Source: Anaerolineae bacterium | Lineage (GTDB): Bacteria > Chloroflexota > Anaerolineae > JADYZS01 | NCBI GenBank assembly: GCA_020853075.1 | Contig: JADYZS010000094.1 | Span: 1 to 13,691 of the forward strand | Length of the DNA stretch: 13,691 nucleotides | Direction: 5' to 3' | In this document: positions 1 through 5,990 of the stretch, piece by piece | Layout of the letters: every line of letters starts with the position of its first letter | Numbering within the stretch: position 1 is the first letter of the stretch | Program-made: the position numbers and the translations under genes | Notes under the pieces: model-generated | The model's input: only the letters and a program-made list of their open reading frames with translations | The model's database searches: none | What the model was told of the DNA's origin: nothing

Positions 1-780
1 ATTGTGGGACCCATACTCCTCGCCGCGCTCTGCTTGGTTCAGCCCATCCTCGCGGCGCGGGCGAACTGGCCTAACCTGGACCGCTCCGCCGCGTGGGAAG
101 TGCACGATTACGGCGTGGACATGCTGAGCCAACTTCCACCCCACGGCGCAACGGTGGTGGGCATCCTGGGTGAGATGACGCTTCTGCGCTATGTCCAGCA
201 GACGGAAGGGCTGCAACCCGACCTGAGGACGGTGGTGGCCGATGCGGAGGACGCACGCCACGCGGCCATCATGCGCGCCTTAGAGGCCGATGGCGCGGTC
301 TATATCACGCGCCCGCTGACCGGTGCGCCAGAGCGCTATTCCCTTTCCGTCGCCGGGCCGCTGGTGCGCGTCTGGTTGAAGGGGGGCACATTCTTGCCTC
401 CACCGCCACACCCTCTTAACGCTGATTTCCTCGACGGCAAGGTGCGCTGGGCGGGGTATGACCTGGCCTGGCGGGAGATACACCGGGGGACGGTGGCCCG
501 CGTGACGCTGTGGTGGGGGGTAAGGGCCGCGCCGGAGGCCGATTACAAGGTCTCGGCCCGGCTGCTGGACGGCGGCGGACGAGCCATTGTCCAGGTGGAT
601 GACGTGCCGGTGCACAACACCTACCCCACACGCGCCTGGCAGGCCGGTGAAACGGTGCTGGATGGCTACGATTTGCCGCTCCCGCGCGGCGCAGGCCCCG
701 CCGCGTATCGCCTCCTTATCATCCTTTACGACCCGGCTACCGGCGCGGAGGTGAGCCGCGCGGAGGTGCCGGTCAGTTGA
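1..780 (+). CDS. C-terminal part of a membrane glycosyltransferase-like protein (DUF2723 / PMT-like), 5' truncated by window edge
   Basis: The frame is open from base 1, so the true start lies outside the window; the GTG at 4 is only an internal valine. About 259 residues are visible. The first ~17 (GPILLAALCLVQPILAA) look like the last transmembrane helix. A soluble segment follows with a sequence like 'LPPHGATVVGILGEMTLLRYVQQTEGLQPDLRTV', which resembles the region after the membrane domain in the DUF2723 / mannosyltransferase-like integral membrane proteins common in Chloroflexota. The last ~110 residues are beta-rich (VTLWWGVRAAPEADYKVSARLLD...) and resemble an immunoglobulin-like extension. 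Such proteins are thought to transfer sugars from lipid carriers at the outer face of the membrane, but no catalytic residue is visible here because the N-terminal part is missing. The family call is by pattern memory; the stop TGA at 778-780 is clear. Confidence 0.6.
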   Translation: MVGPILLAALCLVQPILAARANWPNLDRSAAWEVHDYGVDMLSQLPPHGATVVGILGEMTLLRYVQQTEGLQPDLRTVVADAEDARHAAIMRALEADGAVYITRPLTGAPERYSLSVAGPLVRVWLKGGTFLPPPPHPLNADFLDGKVRWAGYDLAWREIHRGTVARVTLWWGVRAAPEADYKVSARLLDGGGRAIVQVDDVPVHNTYPTRAWQAGETVLDGYDLPLPRGAGPAAYRLLIILYDPATGAEVSRAEVPVS

Positions 781-787
781 AGCGTCC

Positions 788-800
788 AGGAGGACGAATG
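788..800 (+). promoter_or_regulatory. Strong ribosome binding site and ATG left in front of a broken gene
   Basis: AGGAGG at 788-793 is followed, 4 nt later, by ATG at 798-800. Translation from this ATG gives only 12 codons before TGA. One base further on, in the other frame, lies the uroporphyrinogen-decarboxylase-like reading frame (codons from 802). The site therefore marks the original start of a gene that is now out of frame, or points to a one-base sequence error. Confidence 0.6.
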
Positions 801-1086
801 ACAGGCCACAGGCATAGATCTTCTGAATCCCCTTGACCCTGACGAGCAGATGCCGTTGGCTCAGGCACGGGCGATTCTGGGCCCGCAGGTCGTCCCCTGT
901 GGCGGCCTGAACAAGCACTTCTTTGACTGGACGAGGGATGAACAGGTGGCCCATCTGCGCGACGTGGTGGCAAACGGGCGCAGATACTGGCCGCACGTCC
1001 TGATGGATTCCGGCGGCATCCCCGACAACGTGACGCGCGAGTGGTTTGCTCGGTTCCTGGCAGCGAGCCGGGAGAGCAGAGGATAA
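798..1086 (+). pseudogene. Frameshifted C-terminal remnant of a uroporphyrinogen decarboxylase (URO-D) family protein
   Basis: From 802 to the TAA at 1084-1086 the frame encodes 94 residues beginning QATGIDLLNPLDPDEQ, then PQVVPCGGLNKHFF, then YWPHVLMDSGGIPDNVTREWFARFL. These match in order the C-terminal landmarks of the URO-D / cobalamin methyltransferase-like family: the 'GvdllNPLe' strand, the 'l.GGidK..l' strand and the 'GgyiPh.Dh.vp.nv...ny..yl' end. The family is normally about 340 residues, so only the last quarter is present. No start codon lies in this frame near 802; the ATG at 798 with its strong AGGAGG is one base out. Removing A801 would give a 95-residue protein starting MQATGIDLL. 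An internal ATG at 850 would give 78 residues but has no convincing ribosome binding site. It ends 10 nt before the AGE-family gene. Most likely a decayed gene; a sequencing indel or a retained small protein remain possible. Confidence 0.65.
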
Positions 1087-1096
1087 CGATAGAGAC

Positions 1097-2293
1097 ATGA
1101 GTACCGGACAATGGGCGACCCTATACCGCAAAACGCTCCTGGCAGACGTGGTTCCGTTCTGGATGAAGTACTCACTTGACCCCAGGACAGGAGCCATCAA
1201 CAACTGCCTGGCGGACGACGGCAGGCTCCTTTCGGAAGATAAATATCTCTGGTCGCAGGGGCGCGCCTTGTGGACCTTCTCTGCCCTCTACAATCGCGTG
1301 GAACGCCGGCCGGAATGGTTAGCCGTTGCTCGCGGCCTCTACGACTATCTGGCTCATCGTGGCCGGGACGACGAGGGCCGCTGGCTATACCGGCTGGACG
1401 CCGAGGGTCGTGTGCTGGAACGCGACATCAGCATCTACGTGGACGGGTTCGTCATGCTGGGCCTGGGCGAGTATTACGCTGCCACGGGAGACGAAGGGGC
1501 TGCGAGGTTAGCCCTGGAGACGTTCGGGAATACCTATGGTCGCTTGCGCAGGCCGGGGAGTTACCGGATCGCGCCGTATGCTATTCCGCCCGGCCTCAAG
1601 ACCCACGGCGTTTTTATGCTCTATTCCCACGTCTATCACCAGGTGGGAAAGGCGCTCAACCGGCCGGAGGTTGCACAGGTGGGTTACGACTTTGCCCACG
1701 AAATCTTGCGGGATTTCTACATCCCCGAAAAAGAGGCGATATTGGAGTTTGTGACGTTGGACGGCAGGTTTGTGGATTCGCCGCCCGGACGCGTCTGTCT
1801 CCCCGGCCACGTCCTGGACTCTATGTGGTTTCTTATCAGCATGTTTGAGGATGCCGGCGAGCACGATCTGATCCGGCAATGTTGTCGCCTGATCCGGCGG
1901 CATCTGGAACTGGCGTGGGATGAGGAATACGGCGGCTTGCGCCTCGCCCTGGATATTGACGCCCAGGAGCCGATCTTCTGGCAGAAGGCCGATTACAAAC
2001 CGTGGTGGGTGCAGGTGGAAGCGCTCGTGGCAACTGCTTACGCCTATCTGCATACGCGCGCGGATTGGTGTCTGGACTGGCACCAGAAGGTGCAGAGATA
2101 TGCGTATGCTCACTTCCCTGTGCCCGCAGGCGAATGGACGCAGTGGCTAGACCGTCGCGGCCATCCAGGCAAGACTGCGGCCCTGCCGGTCAAGGACCCG
2201 TTTCATCTTCCGCGCGGGCTCATCTACCTGATAGATTTGTGGGAAAGAAGGATCCCAGAGATGGTCGCGACCCCGGGCCGGGCTGTTGGCTGA
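1097..2293 (+). CDS. N-acylglucosamine 2-epimerase (AGE) family protein
   Basis: The predicted protein has 398 residues, the usual length for the AGE / cellobiose 2-epimerase / sugar isomerase superfamily with an (alpha/alpha)6 barrel. Recognisable family blocks are 'SQGRALWTFSALYN' near residue 52, 'DISIYVDGFVMLGLGEYY' near 112, 'LPGHVLDSMWFL' with His238, and 'DPFHLPRGLIYL' with His370; the two histidines are the positions used as general acid/base in characterised members. The actual substrate (N-acetylglucosamine/mannosamine, mannose/fructose/glucose or a disaccharide) cannot be read from sequence. I chose the ATG at 1097 over an upstream in-frame TTG at 1046, which would overlap the preceding remnant and add 17 non-family residues. 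The site upstream is weak (AGAGG at 1078-1082, 14 nt away), so translation may depend on re-initiation after the preceding stop. It is probably cytoplasmic. Confidence 0.85.
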   Translation: MSTGQWATLYRKTLLADVVPFWMKYSLDPRTGAINNCLADDGRLLSEDKYLWSQGRALWTFSALYNRVERRPEWLAVARGLYDYLAHRGRDDEGRWLYRLDAEGRVLERDISIYVDGFVMLGLGEYYAATGDEGAARLALETFGNTYGRLRRPGSYRIAPYAIPPGLKTHGVFMLYSHVYHQVGKALNRPEVAQVGYDFAHEILRDFYIPEKEAILEFVTLDGRFVDSPPGRVCLPGHVLDSMWFLISMFEDAGEHDLIRQCCRLIRRHLELAWDEEYGGLRLALDIDAQEPIFWQKADYKPWWVQVEALVATAYAYLHTRADWCLDWHQKVQRYAYAHFPVPAGEWTQWLDRRGHPGKTAALPVKDPFHLPRGLIYLIDLWERRIPEMVATPGRAVG

Positions 2294-2318
2294 CATCTCC
2301 GGCGAATCGTGATAAAAT
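2290..2318 (+). promoter_or_regulatory. Sigma70-type promoter for the 2337-5673 gene run
   Basis: A -35 box CTGACA (2290-2295, 5 of 6 to consensus) and a -10 box TAAAAT (2313-2318, 5 of 6) are separated by exactly 17 bp. The -35 overlaps the stop codon of the AGE-family gene, and the first downstream start codon is at 2337, leaving a leader of about 10-15 nt. This is the clearest promoter in the window and probably drives the peroxiredoxin-like, DUF488, NnrS-like and rarA genes. Confidence 0.6.
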
Positions 2319-2336
2319 GCGGGTGGTGAGAAAGGG

Positions 2337-2807
2337 ATGATGTTAACGCAGAAGTATCCGAACACGGGCCAACGGGTGCCCGATTTTGATTTGCCGTCGT
2401 CCGCAGGCCGGCGCGTCGCCACATCCTCCTATCGCGGCCGCCGCAACCTGGTGCTGGCCTTCGTCGGGAAACCCGCCGCGGATGCCGCTCGCGCGCTCCT
2501 AACCACCCTGGCCGCGCATTACCCCGAATTCGCCGAGGAAGAGGCCGAGGTACTGGCGGTGATTCAGGGTTCCATCCAGGAGGCGGAGAGGGCCAAGCGA
2601 CAGGATACGCTCCCTTTCCCGCTCCTGGCCGACGAGGAGGGCACGGTCCATCGCTCCTTCGGCGCGCTCGCGTCCGCGGCCATCTATATCACGGACCGCT
2701 TCGGCGAAATCTTCGGGGTCTATCGCACTGGCGCGGGAGAGCCTCTTCCCACCGCGGAAGAGATGCTGGACTGGCTCCGCTTTATCGGGCTCCAATGTCC
2801 GGAGTGA
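2337..2807 (+). CDS. Peroxiredoxin-like (AhpC/TSA, redoxin fold) protein lacking the peroxidatic cysteine
   Basis: A 156-residue protein with the order of a bacterioferritin-comigratory/AhpC-type peroxiredoxin: 'GQRVPDFDLPSSAGRRVATSSYRGRRNLVLAFVG' (residues 11-44), 'EEEAEVLAVIQGSIQEAE' (67-84), 'LPFPLLADEEGTVHRSFGAL' and 'AIYITDRFGEIFGVYR'. These match the fold's 'G..aPdF.L....G..v.Ls.yrG...vvl.F', 'vigvs.d', 'fpllsD.e..v...yg' and 'ptfliD..G.i' blocks. At the place where peroxiredoxins carry PxxxT/SxxC, this protein has GKPAADAARALL, with no cysteine and no Thr/Ser; the sole cysteine is Cys154, two residues from the C-terminus. It is therefore unlikely to be a normal peroxidase. Start at the first of two tandem ATGs (2337, 2340); GGTGAG at 2325-2330 gives 6 or 9 nt spacing. 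It is first in a run of four plus-strand genes. Confidence 0.8.
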   Translation: MMLTQKYPNTGQRVPDFDLPSSAGRRVATSSYRGRRNLVLAFVGKPAADAARALLTTLAAHYPEFAEEEAEVLAVIQGSIQEAERAKRQDTLPFPLLADEEGTVHRSFGALASAAIYITDRFGEIFGVYRTGAGEPLPTAEEMLDWLRFIGLQCPE

Positions 2808-2823
2808 GGAGTCCCCGAATGGC

Positions 2824-2840
2824 CGGCGTAGGTTACGCCG
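2824..2840 (+). repeat. Small perfect hairpin between the peroxiredoxin-like and DUF488 genes
   Basis: CGGCGTA (2824-2830) and TACGCCG (2834-2840) form a 7-bp perfect stem with a GGT loop. No T-tract follows, so it does not look like a complete intrinsic terminator. It may modestly attenuate or stabilise the message, or be chance in GC-rich DNA. Confidence 0.3.
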
Positions 2841-2867
2841 CAGCAAGAGTACCCGGGAGAACGGCAG

Positions 2868-3224
2868 ATGATTCAGACGAAACGCGTGTACGAGCCGCCG
2901 GAGCCCGCTGATGGCGCTCGCTTTCTGGTAGAGCGCCTGTGGCCGCGCGGCATCAAGAAAGAGGCTCTCCGGCTGGACGGTTGGTTGAAGGACGTAGCCC
3001 CCAGCGATGCGCTGCGCCGCTGGTTCGGCCATGATCCGGCCCGCTGGGAAGAGTTTCGGCGTCGCTACCTTGCCGAGTTGAACGCTCATCCGGCGGCGTG
3101 GCGACCTCTGGTAGAGGCAGCCCATCGCGGCGACGTCACCCTTCTCTATAGCGCCCGCGATACAGAGCACAACAGCGCCTTGTTGTTAAAAGAATATCTG
3201 GCTGCCAAACCGGGCGAGAGATAG
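2868..3224 (+). CDS. DUF488 family protein (YeaO-like)
   Basis: A 118-residue protein, full length for the small DUF488 family. Family signatures are plain: 'IQTKRVYEPPEPADGARFLVERLWPRGIKKEAL' at the N-terminus, 'WLKDVAPSDALRRWFGHDPARWEEFRRRYLAEL' in the middle and 'VTLLYSARDTEHNSALLLKEYL' at the C-terminus. The biochemical role of this family is not established; no enzyme function is proposed. It has no signal peptide or membrane segment. ATG at 2868 is preceded by GGGAGA (2855-2860, 7 nt spacing). It lies 60 nt after the peroxiredoxin-like gene and 23 nt before the membrane protein, on the same strand. Confidence 0.9.
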   Translation: MIQTKRVYEPPEPADGARFLVERLWPRGIKKEALRLDGWLKDVAPSDALRRWFGHDPARWEEFRRRYLAELNAHPAAWRPLVEAAHRGDVTLLYSARDTEHNSALLLKEYLAAKPGER

Positions 3225-3247
3225 CCCGTATGACCTGAGGAGAGGCG

Positions 3248-4327
3248 ATGACAACATCTTGGCACCGTATTCGTTATCCGTTGCTGGCCCTGGGGATGGT
3301 CGCTCTGCTGGCAGCCATGTGGGCCGGTTTGCTCCGCCTGGGCTGGGGATTACCCATGCTGCGCCCCACGCTGCCCATTGCCCACGGGCCCCTGATGGTC
3401 TCCGGCTTCCTGGGGACGCTGATCAGCCTGGAACGGGCGGTAGCCCTGGGCCGCCGTTGGACTTATGTCCCACCGCTGCTGACCGGCCTGGGTGCCTTGG
3501 TTCTGATCGCAGGCTTGCCAGGCACAATCGGGCCACTGTTGATAACCTTTGGTAGCCTGGGTCTGGTGGCCGTCTTCGCCGTCATTGTGCGTCGCCAGCC
3601 GGCCCTCTATACCATGACGATGGAAATTGGGGCAATCGCCTGGCTGGTCGGCAACGGCCTCTGGCTCGCCGGGCGGCCTCTCTACAGCGTCGTCCTCTGG
3701 TGGGCCGGCTTCCTGGTGCTGACCATCGCGGGAGAGCGGCTGGAGCTCAGCCGCCTGCTCCACCTTTCCCGATGGAGCCAGATCGCTTTTCTGGTGATCG
3801 TCGGCGTCTTTCTCGCCGGGCTCGTGGTGGCGATCCCGGCTCTGGCTGTGGGTATGCGCCTGGCGGGTGCAGGCATGGTCGCGCTGGCCTTGTGGCTTCT
3901 GCGTCACGATATTGCCCGCCGCACGGTGCGCCAGACAGGGTTGACCCGCTTTATCGCCGTAAGTCTCCTCGCTGGTTATGTCTGGCTGGGTATCGGCGGG
4001 CTGCTAGGTCTGTTCTTCGGCGAGGTTGTGGCCGGGCCGCGCTACGACGCCGTGCTGCACTCCATCTTCCTGGGATTCGTCTTCTCCATGATCTTCGGCC
4101 ACGCGCCCATTATCTTTCCGGCAGTGCTGGGCACAAAAGTCGCGTTCCGCTCCGCTTTCTATGTTCATCTCGCCTTGCTCCACCTCTCGCTCCTCTTGCG
4201 CATAGCGGGTGATCTGGCAAGTTGGGTACCTGGGAGACAGTGGGGCGGTTTGCTCAATGTGGTGGCTTTGCTGCTGTTCCTGGCGAATATGGCGCGGGGG
4301 ATGCGCAGCCCGGCGAGTAAGGCCTGA
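3248..4327 (+). CDS. NnrS-like polytopic membrane protein
   Basis: A 359-residue, very hydrophobic protein with roughly ten membrane segments and almost no soluble part. Histidines sit in conserved-looking contexts: His46 in 'IAHGPLMVSGFLGTLISLERA', His285 in 'MIFGHAPIIFPAVLG', and His307 and His312 in 'FYVHLALLHLSLLLRIAGD'. This layout resembles NnrS and related membrane proteins, where intramembrane histidines are proposed to bind heme and/or copper and the protein is linked to nitric-oxide stress, but the family assignment is from pattern and not from an alignment. There is no denitrification gene nearby. ATG at 3248 follows GAGGAGAGG (3237-3245). It lies 23 nt after the DUF488 gene and 20 nt before rarA. 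It could equally be annotated as an uncharacterised membrane protein. Confidence 0.55.
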   Translation: MTTSWHRIRYPLLALGMVALLAAMWAGLLRLGWGLPMLRPTLPIAHGPLMVSGFLGTLISLERAVALGRRWTYVPPLLTGLGALVLIAGLPGTIGPLLITFGSLGLVAVFAVIVRRQPALYTMTMEIGAIAWLVGNGLWLAGRPLYSVVLWWAGFLVLTIAGERLELSRLLHLSRWSQIAFLVIVGVFLAGLVVAIPALAVGMRLAGAGMVALALWLLRHDIARRTVRQTGLTRFIAVSLLAGYVWLGIGGLLGLFFGEVVAGPRYDAVLHSIFLGFVFSMIFGHAPIIFPAVLGTKVAFRSAFYVHLALLHLSLLLRIAGDLASWVPGRQWGGLLNVVALLLFLANMARGMRSPASKA

Positions 4328-4336
4328 CACTCCTCT

Positions 4337-4350
4337 AAGGAGGCATGATG
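4337..4350 (+). promoter_or_regulatory. Ribosome binding site that decides the rarA start
   Basis: AAGGAGG occupies 4337-4343. The first ATG (4345) is only 1 nt away, the second ATG (4348) is 4 nt away. The second is nearer to a workable spacing, so I start the protein at 4348 (MPTDLFDL...). Confidence 0.55.
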
Positions 4351-5673
4351 CCCACCGATCTGTTTGACCTGCACGCGCACGATTTGCAGCAGAGCGAGGC
4401 TCCCCTCGCCGCGCGCATGCGCCCCCGCACGCTGGATGAATTCGTCGGCCAGGAGCATATCCTGGGCGCGGGCAAGTTGCTGCGCCGTGCCATTGAAGCG
4501 GATCGCCTCTTCTCATCTATTCTCCTCTGGGGGCCGCCGGGCACAGGCAAGACGACGCTGGCGATGATCATCGCCAACACGACGAAATCAACCTTTGAGA
4601 CGATGAGCGCGGTCCTCGCGGGCGTGGCCGACATCCGCCGCGTAGTGACCGAGGCCCGCGAGCGGCGCGGGATGCACGGCCAACGCACCATCCTCCTGGT
4701 GGACGAGATTCACCGCTTCAACAAGGCGCAGCAGGATGCGCTCTTACCCCACGTGGAAGATGGGACGATCATCCTCATCGGCGCAACGACGGAGAACCCC
4801 TATTTTGAGGTCGTTGGCCCACTTCTATCTCGTTCGCGCGTTTTCCAGATGCGCCCCCTTGCGGGGGAGCAGATATTGTTGCTTCTGCGCCGCGCCCTGA
4901 CCGACGTGGAGCGAGGCTACGGTCGCCGCCGCATCGTGGCGGCGGACGAGGCATTGGCTCACCTGGCCCATATCTCCGGCGGCGACGTGCGCACCGCGCT
5001 CAACGCGTTGGAACTGGCGGTGGAATCCACGCCGCCCGGTGCGGACGGCATCGCGCATTTGACGTTGGAGGTCGCCCAGGAGTCCATCCAGCGGCGCGCC
5101 ATACGCTATGATCGCGCTGCCGACGAACACTACGACACGATTTCCGCTTTCATCAAGGCAGTGCGCGGGTCCGACCCCGATGCCGCGCTCTACTGGCTGG
5201 CGAAGATGGTCTATGCCGGGGAGGATCCGGAGTTCATCATGCGCCGCCTCCTGATCCTGGCGGGCGAGGATATCGGCCTGGCCGACCCCCACGGCATCGT
5301 CGTCGTCGCCTCGTGCGCCCACGCGTTGCAATACGTGGGCCTGCCGGAGGGCCAGTATCACCTGGCGTTAGCGACCCTCTACCTGGCGACCGCGCCCAAG
5401 TCCAATTCGGCGGGAGCCTTCTTCAGAGCGCTGGCCGAGGTAGAGGAAGGGGGAAAAGTAGAAGTTCCTGACCACCTAAAGAGCGGCGGCCGCGACGCCG
5501 AAGCACTGGGCCATGGGAAGGGCTACCTATACCCTCATGACTTCCCCGGCCACTGGGTAGAGCAGCAGTATCTACCGTGGGCGCTCCAAGACAAACGCTT
5601 CTACCAGCCGGGCGACCAGGGGTACGAACGGCAGATCGCGGAGCGGCTGGCCCGCTGGCGGGGGAAGGAATGA
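4348..5673 (+). CDS. rarA: Replication-associated recombination protein A (AAA+ ATPase RarA / MgsA)
   Basis: A 441-residue AAA+ ATPase of the RarA/MgsA/WRNIP1 family, which acts at stalled or damaged replication forks with single-stranded DNA binding protein. Order: 'PLAARMRPRTLDEFVGQEHILG' at the N-terminus, Walker A GPPGTGKTT at residues 62-70, Walker B 'LLVDEIHRFNKAQQDALLPHVE' with Asp119-Glu120, sensor 1 'GATTENPYFEV' from 145, the arginine-finger stretch 'LLSRSRVFQ', then the family C-terminal tetramerisation region with 'DKHYDTISAFIKAVRGSDPDAALYWLAKM'-like sequence (here beginning DEHYD), 'RRLLILAGEDIGLADP', 'GLPEGQYHLALATLYLATAPKSN' and the end block 'YLYPHDFPGHWVEQQYLP'. Length and all key residues are intact. 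It is the last plus-strand gene before the convergence zone. Confidence 0.96.
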   Translation: MPTDLFDLHAHDLQQSEAPLAARMRPRTLDEFVGQEHILGAGKLLRRAIEADRLFSSILLWGPPGTGKTTLAMIIANTTKSTFETMSAVLAGVADIRRVVTEARERRGMHGQRTILLVDEIHRFNKAQQDALLPHVEDGTIILIGATTENPYFEVVGPLLSRSRVFQMRPLAGEQILLLLRRALTDVERGYGRRRIVAADEALAHLAHISGGDVRTALNALELAVESTPPGADGIAHLTLEVAQESIQRRAIRYDRAADEHYDTISAFIKAVRGSDPDAALYWLAKMVYAGEDPEFIMRRLLILAGEDIGLADPHGIVVVASCAHALQYVGLPEGQYHLALATLYLATAPKSNSAGAFFRALAEVEEGGKVEVPDHLKSGGRDAEALGHGKGYLYPHDFPGHWVEQQYLPWALQDKRFYQPGDQGYERQIAERLARWRGKE

Positions 5674-5689
5674 TGACTACGGCCCCCTC

Positions 5690-5718
5690 CCTGCCCTTTG
5701 GCAAGGGTAGGCATTTCT
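5690..5718 (+). terminator. Possible rarA terminator hairpin
   Basis: CCTGCCCTT (5690-5698) and AAGGGTAGG (5703-5711) form a 9-bp stem with one G-T wobble and a TGGC loop, 17 nt after the rarA stop. The following CATTTCT is only weakly T-rich. The right arm also forms part of the inverted repeat at 5705-5875, so the two interpretations compete. Confidence 0.4.
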
Positions 5719-5875
5719 ATCGTGAGCGGCTTTAGGAGTGCTTTACCCCTCACCCCTGGCCCCTCTCCCGCAAGCGGGAGAGGGGAGTCGGCCTAACCCC
5801 TCTCCCCTCTGGGGAGAGGGAAGGGTGAGGGGCGATCAAACTCTCGCAATAGGTCACTCACAGAAATACCTACCC
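5705..5875. repeat. Nested palindromic intergenic element (MITE/REP-like)
   Basis: Three levels of inverted repeat are nested. Outermost: GGGTAGGCATTTCT with GTGAG shortly after (5705-5726) faces CTCAC followed by AGAAATACCTACCC (5857-5875); the arms match at 18 of 19 aligned positions, with a 3-nt insertion on the left. Next: CCCCTCACCC (5746-5755) pairs with GGGTGAGGGG (5823-5832). Inside are two hairpins: CCCCTCTCCCG/CGGGAGAGGGG (5760-5770/5775-5785, CAAG loop) and CCCTCTCCCC/GGGGAGAGGG (5798-5807/5811-5820, TCT loop). The element lies between two convergent genes. It has no coding capacity and no transposase in the window. The shape fits a non-autonomous inverted-repeat element carrying a REP-like core; it may also act as a bidirectional terminator or RNA-stability element. 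Confidence 0.7.
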
Positions 5876-5990
5876 CTGTGAGCTCCCTGCCCTTCCCTGC
5901 ATACTCGCCGCTTGCGCCCTACGGGTGCGTTCTTCCCAACGCCAAGCGGGGGGGTAAGGGTGGGGGCCGATGAATACGATATACCGAACC
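5876..5990. other. Rest of the convergent intergenic region
   Basis: No gene is seen. CTCCCTGCCCTT at 5883-5894 is a direct copy of 5687-5698, so the palindromic element is bracketed by 12-bp direct repeats. CCGCTTG (5908-5914) can pair with CAAGCGG (5943-5949), and GGGGTA-A-GGGT (5951-5961) with ACCCTACCCC (5988-5997), the latter running across the stop codon of the M24-family gene. These may help end the minus-strand transcript but lack clear T-tracts. Confidence 0.4.

Noticed and set aside
850..1086. A standalone 78-residue gene from the ATG at 850
   Set aside because: No ribosome binding site precedes it and the family similarity continues upstream of this ATG to about 802, so 850 is an internal methionine of the remnant.
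280..1203. Long minus-strand frame opposite the glycosyltransferase tail and URO-D remnant
   Set aside because: It is antisense to two regions with clear protein-family similarity, its own translation shows no recognisable domain, and such open antisense frames are common in GC-rich DNA.
5683..5894. 12-bp direct repeats as a certain target-site duplication
   Set aside because: The repeats are pyrimidine-rich, do not abut the inverted-repeat ends, and the left one pairs into a possible terminator hairpin. Kept only as a hint, not as a called duplication.
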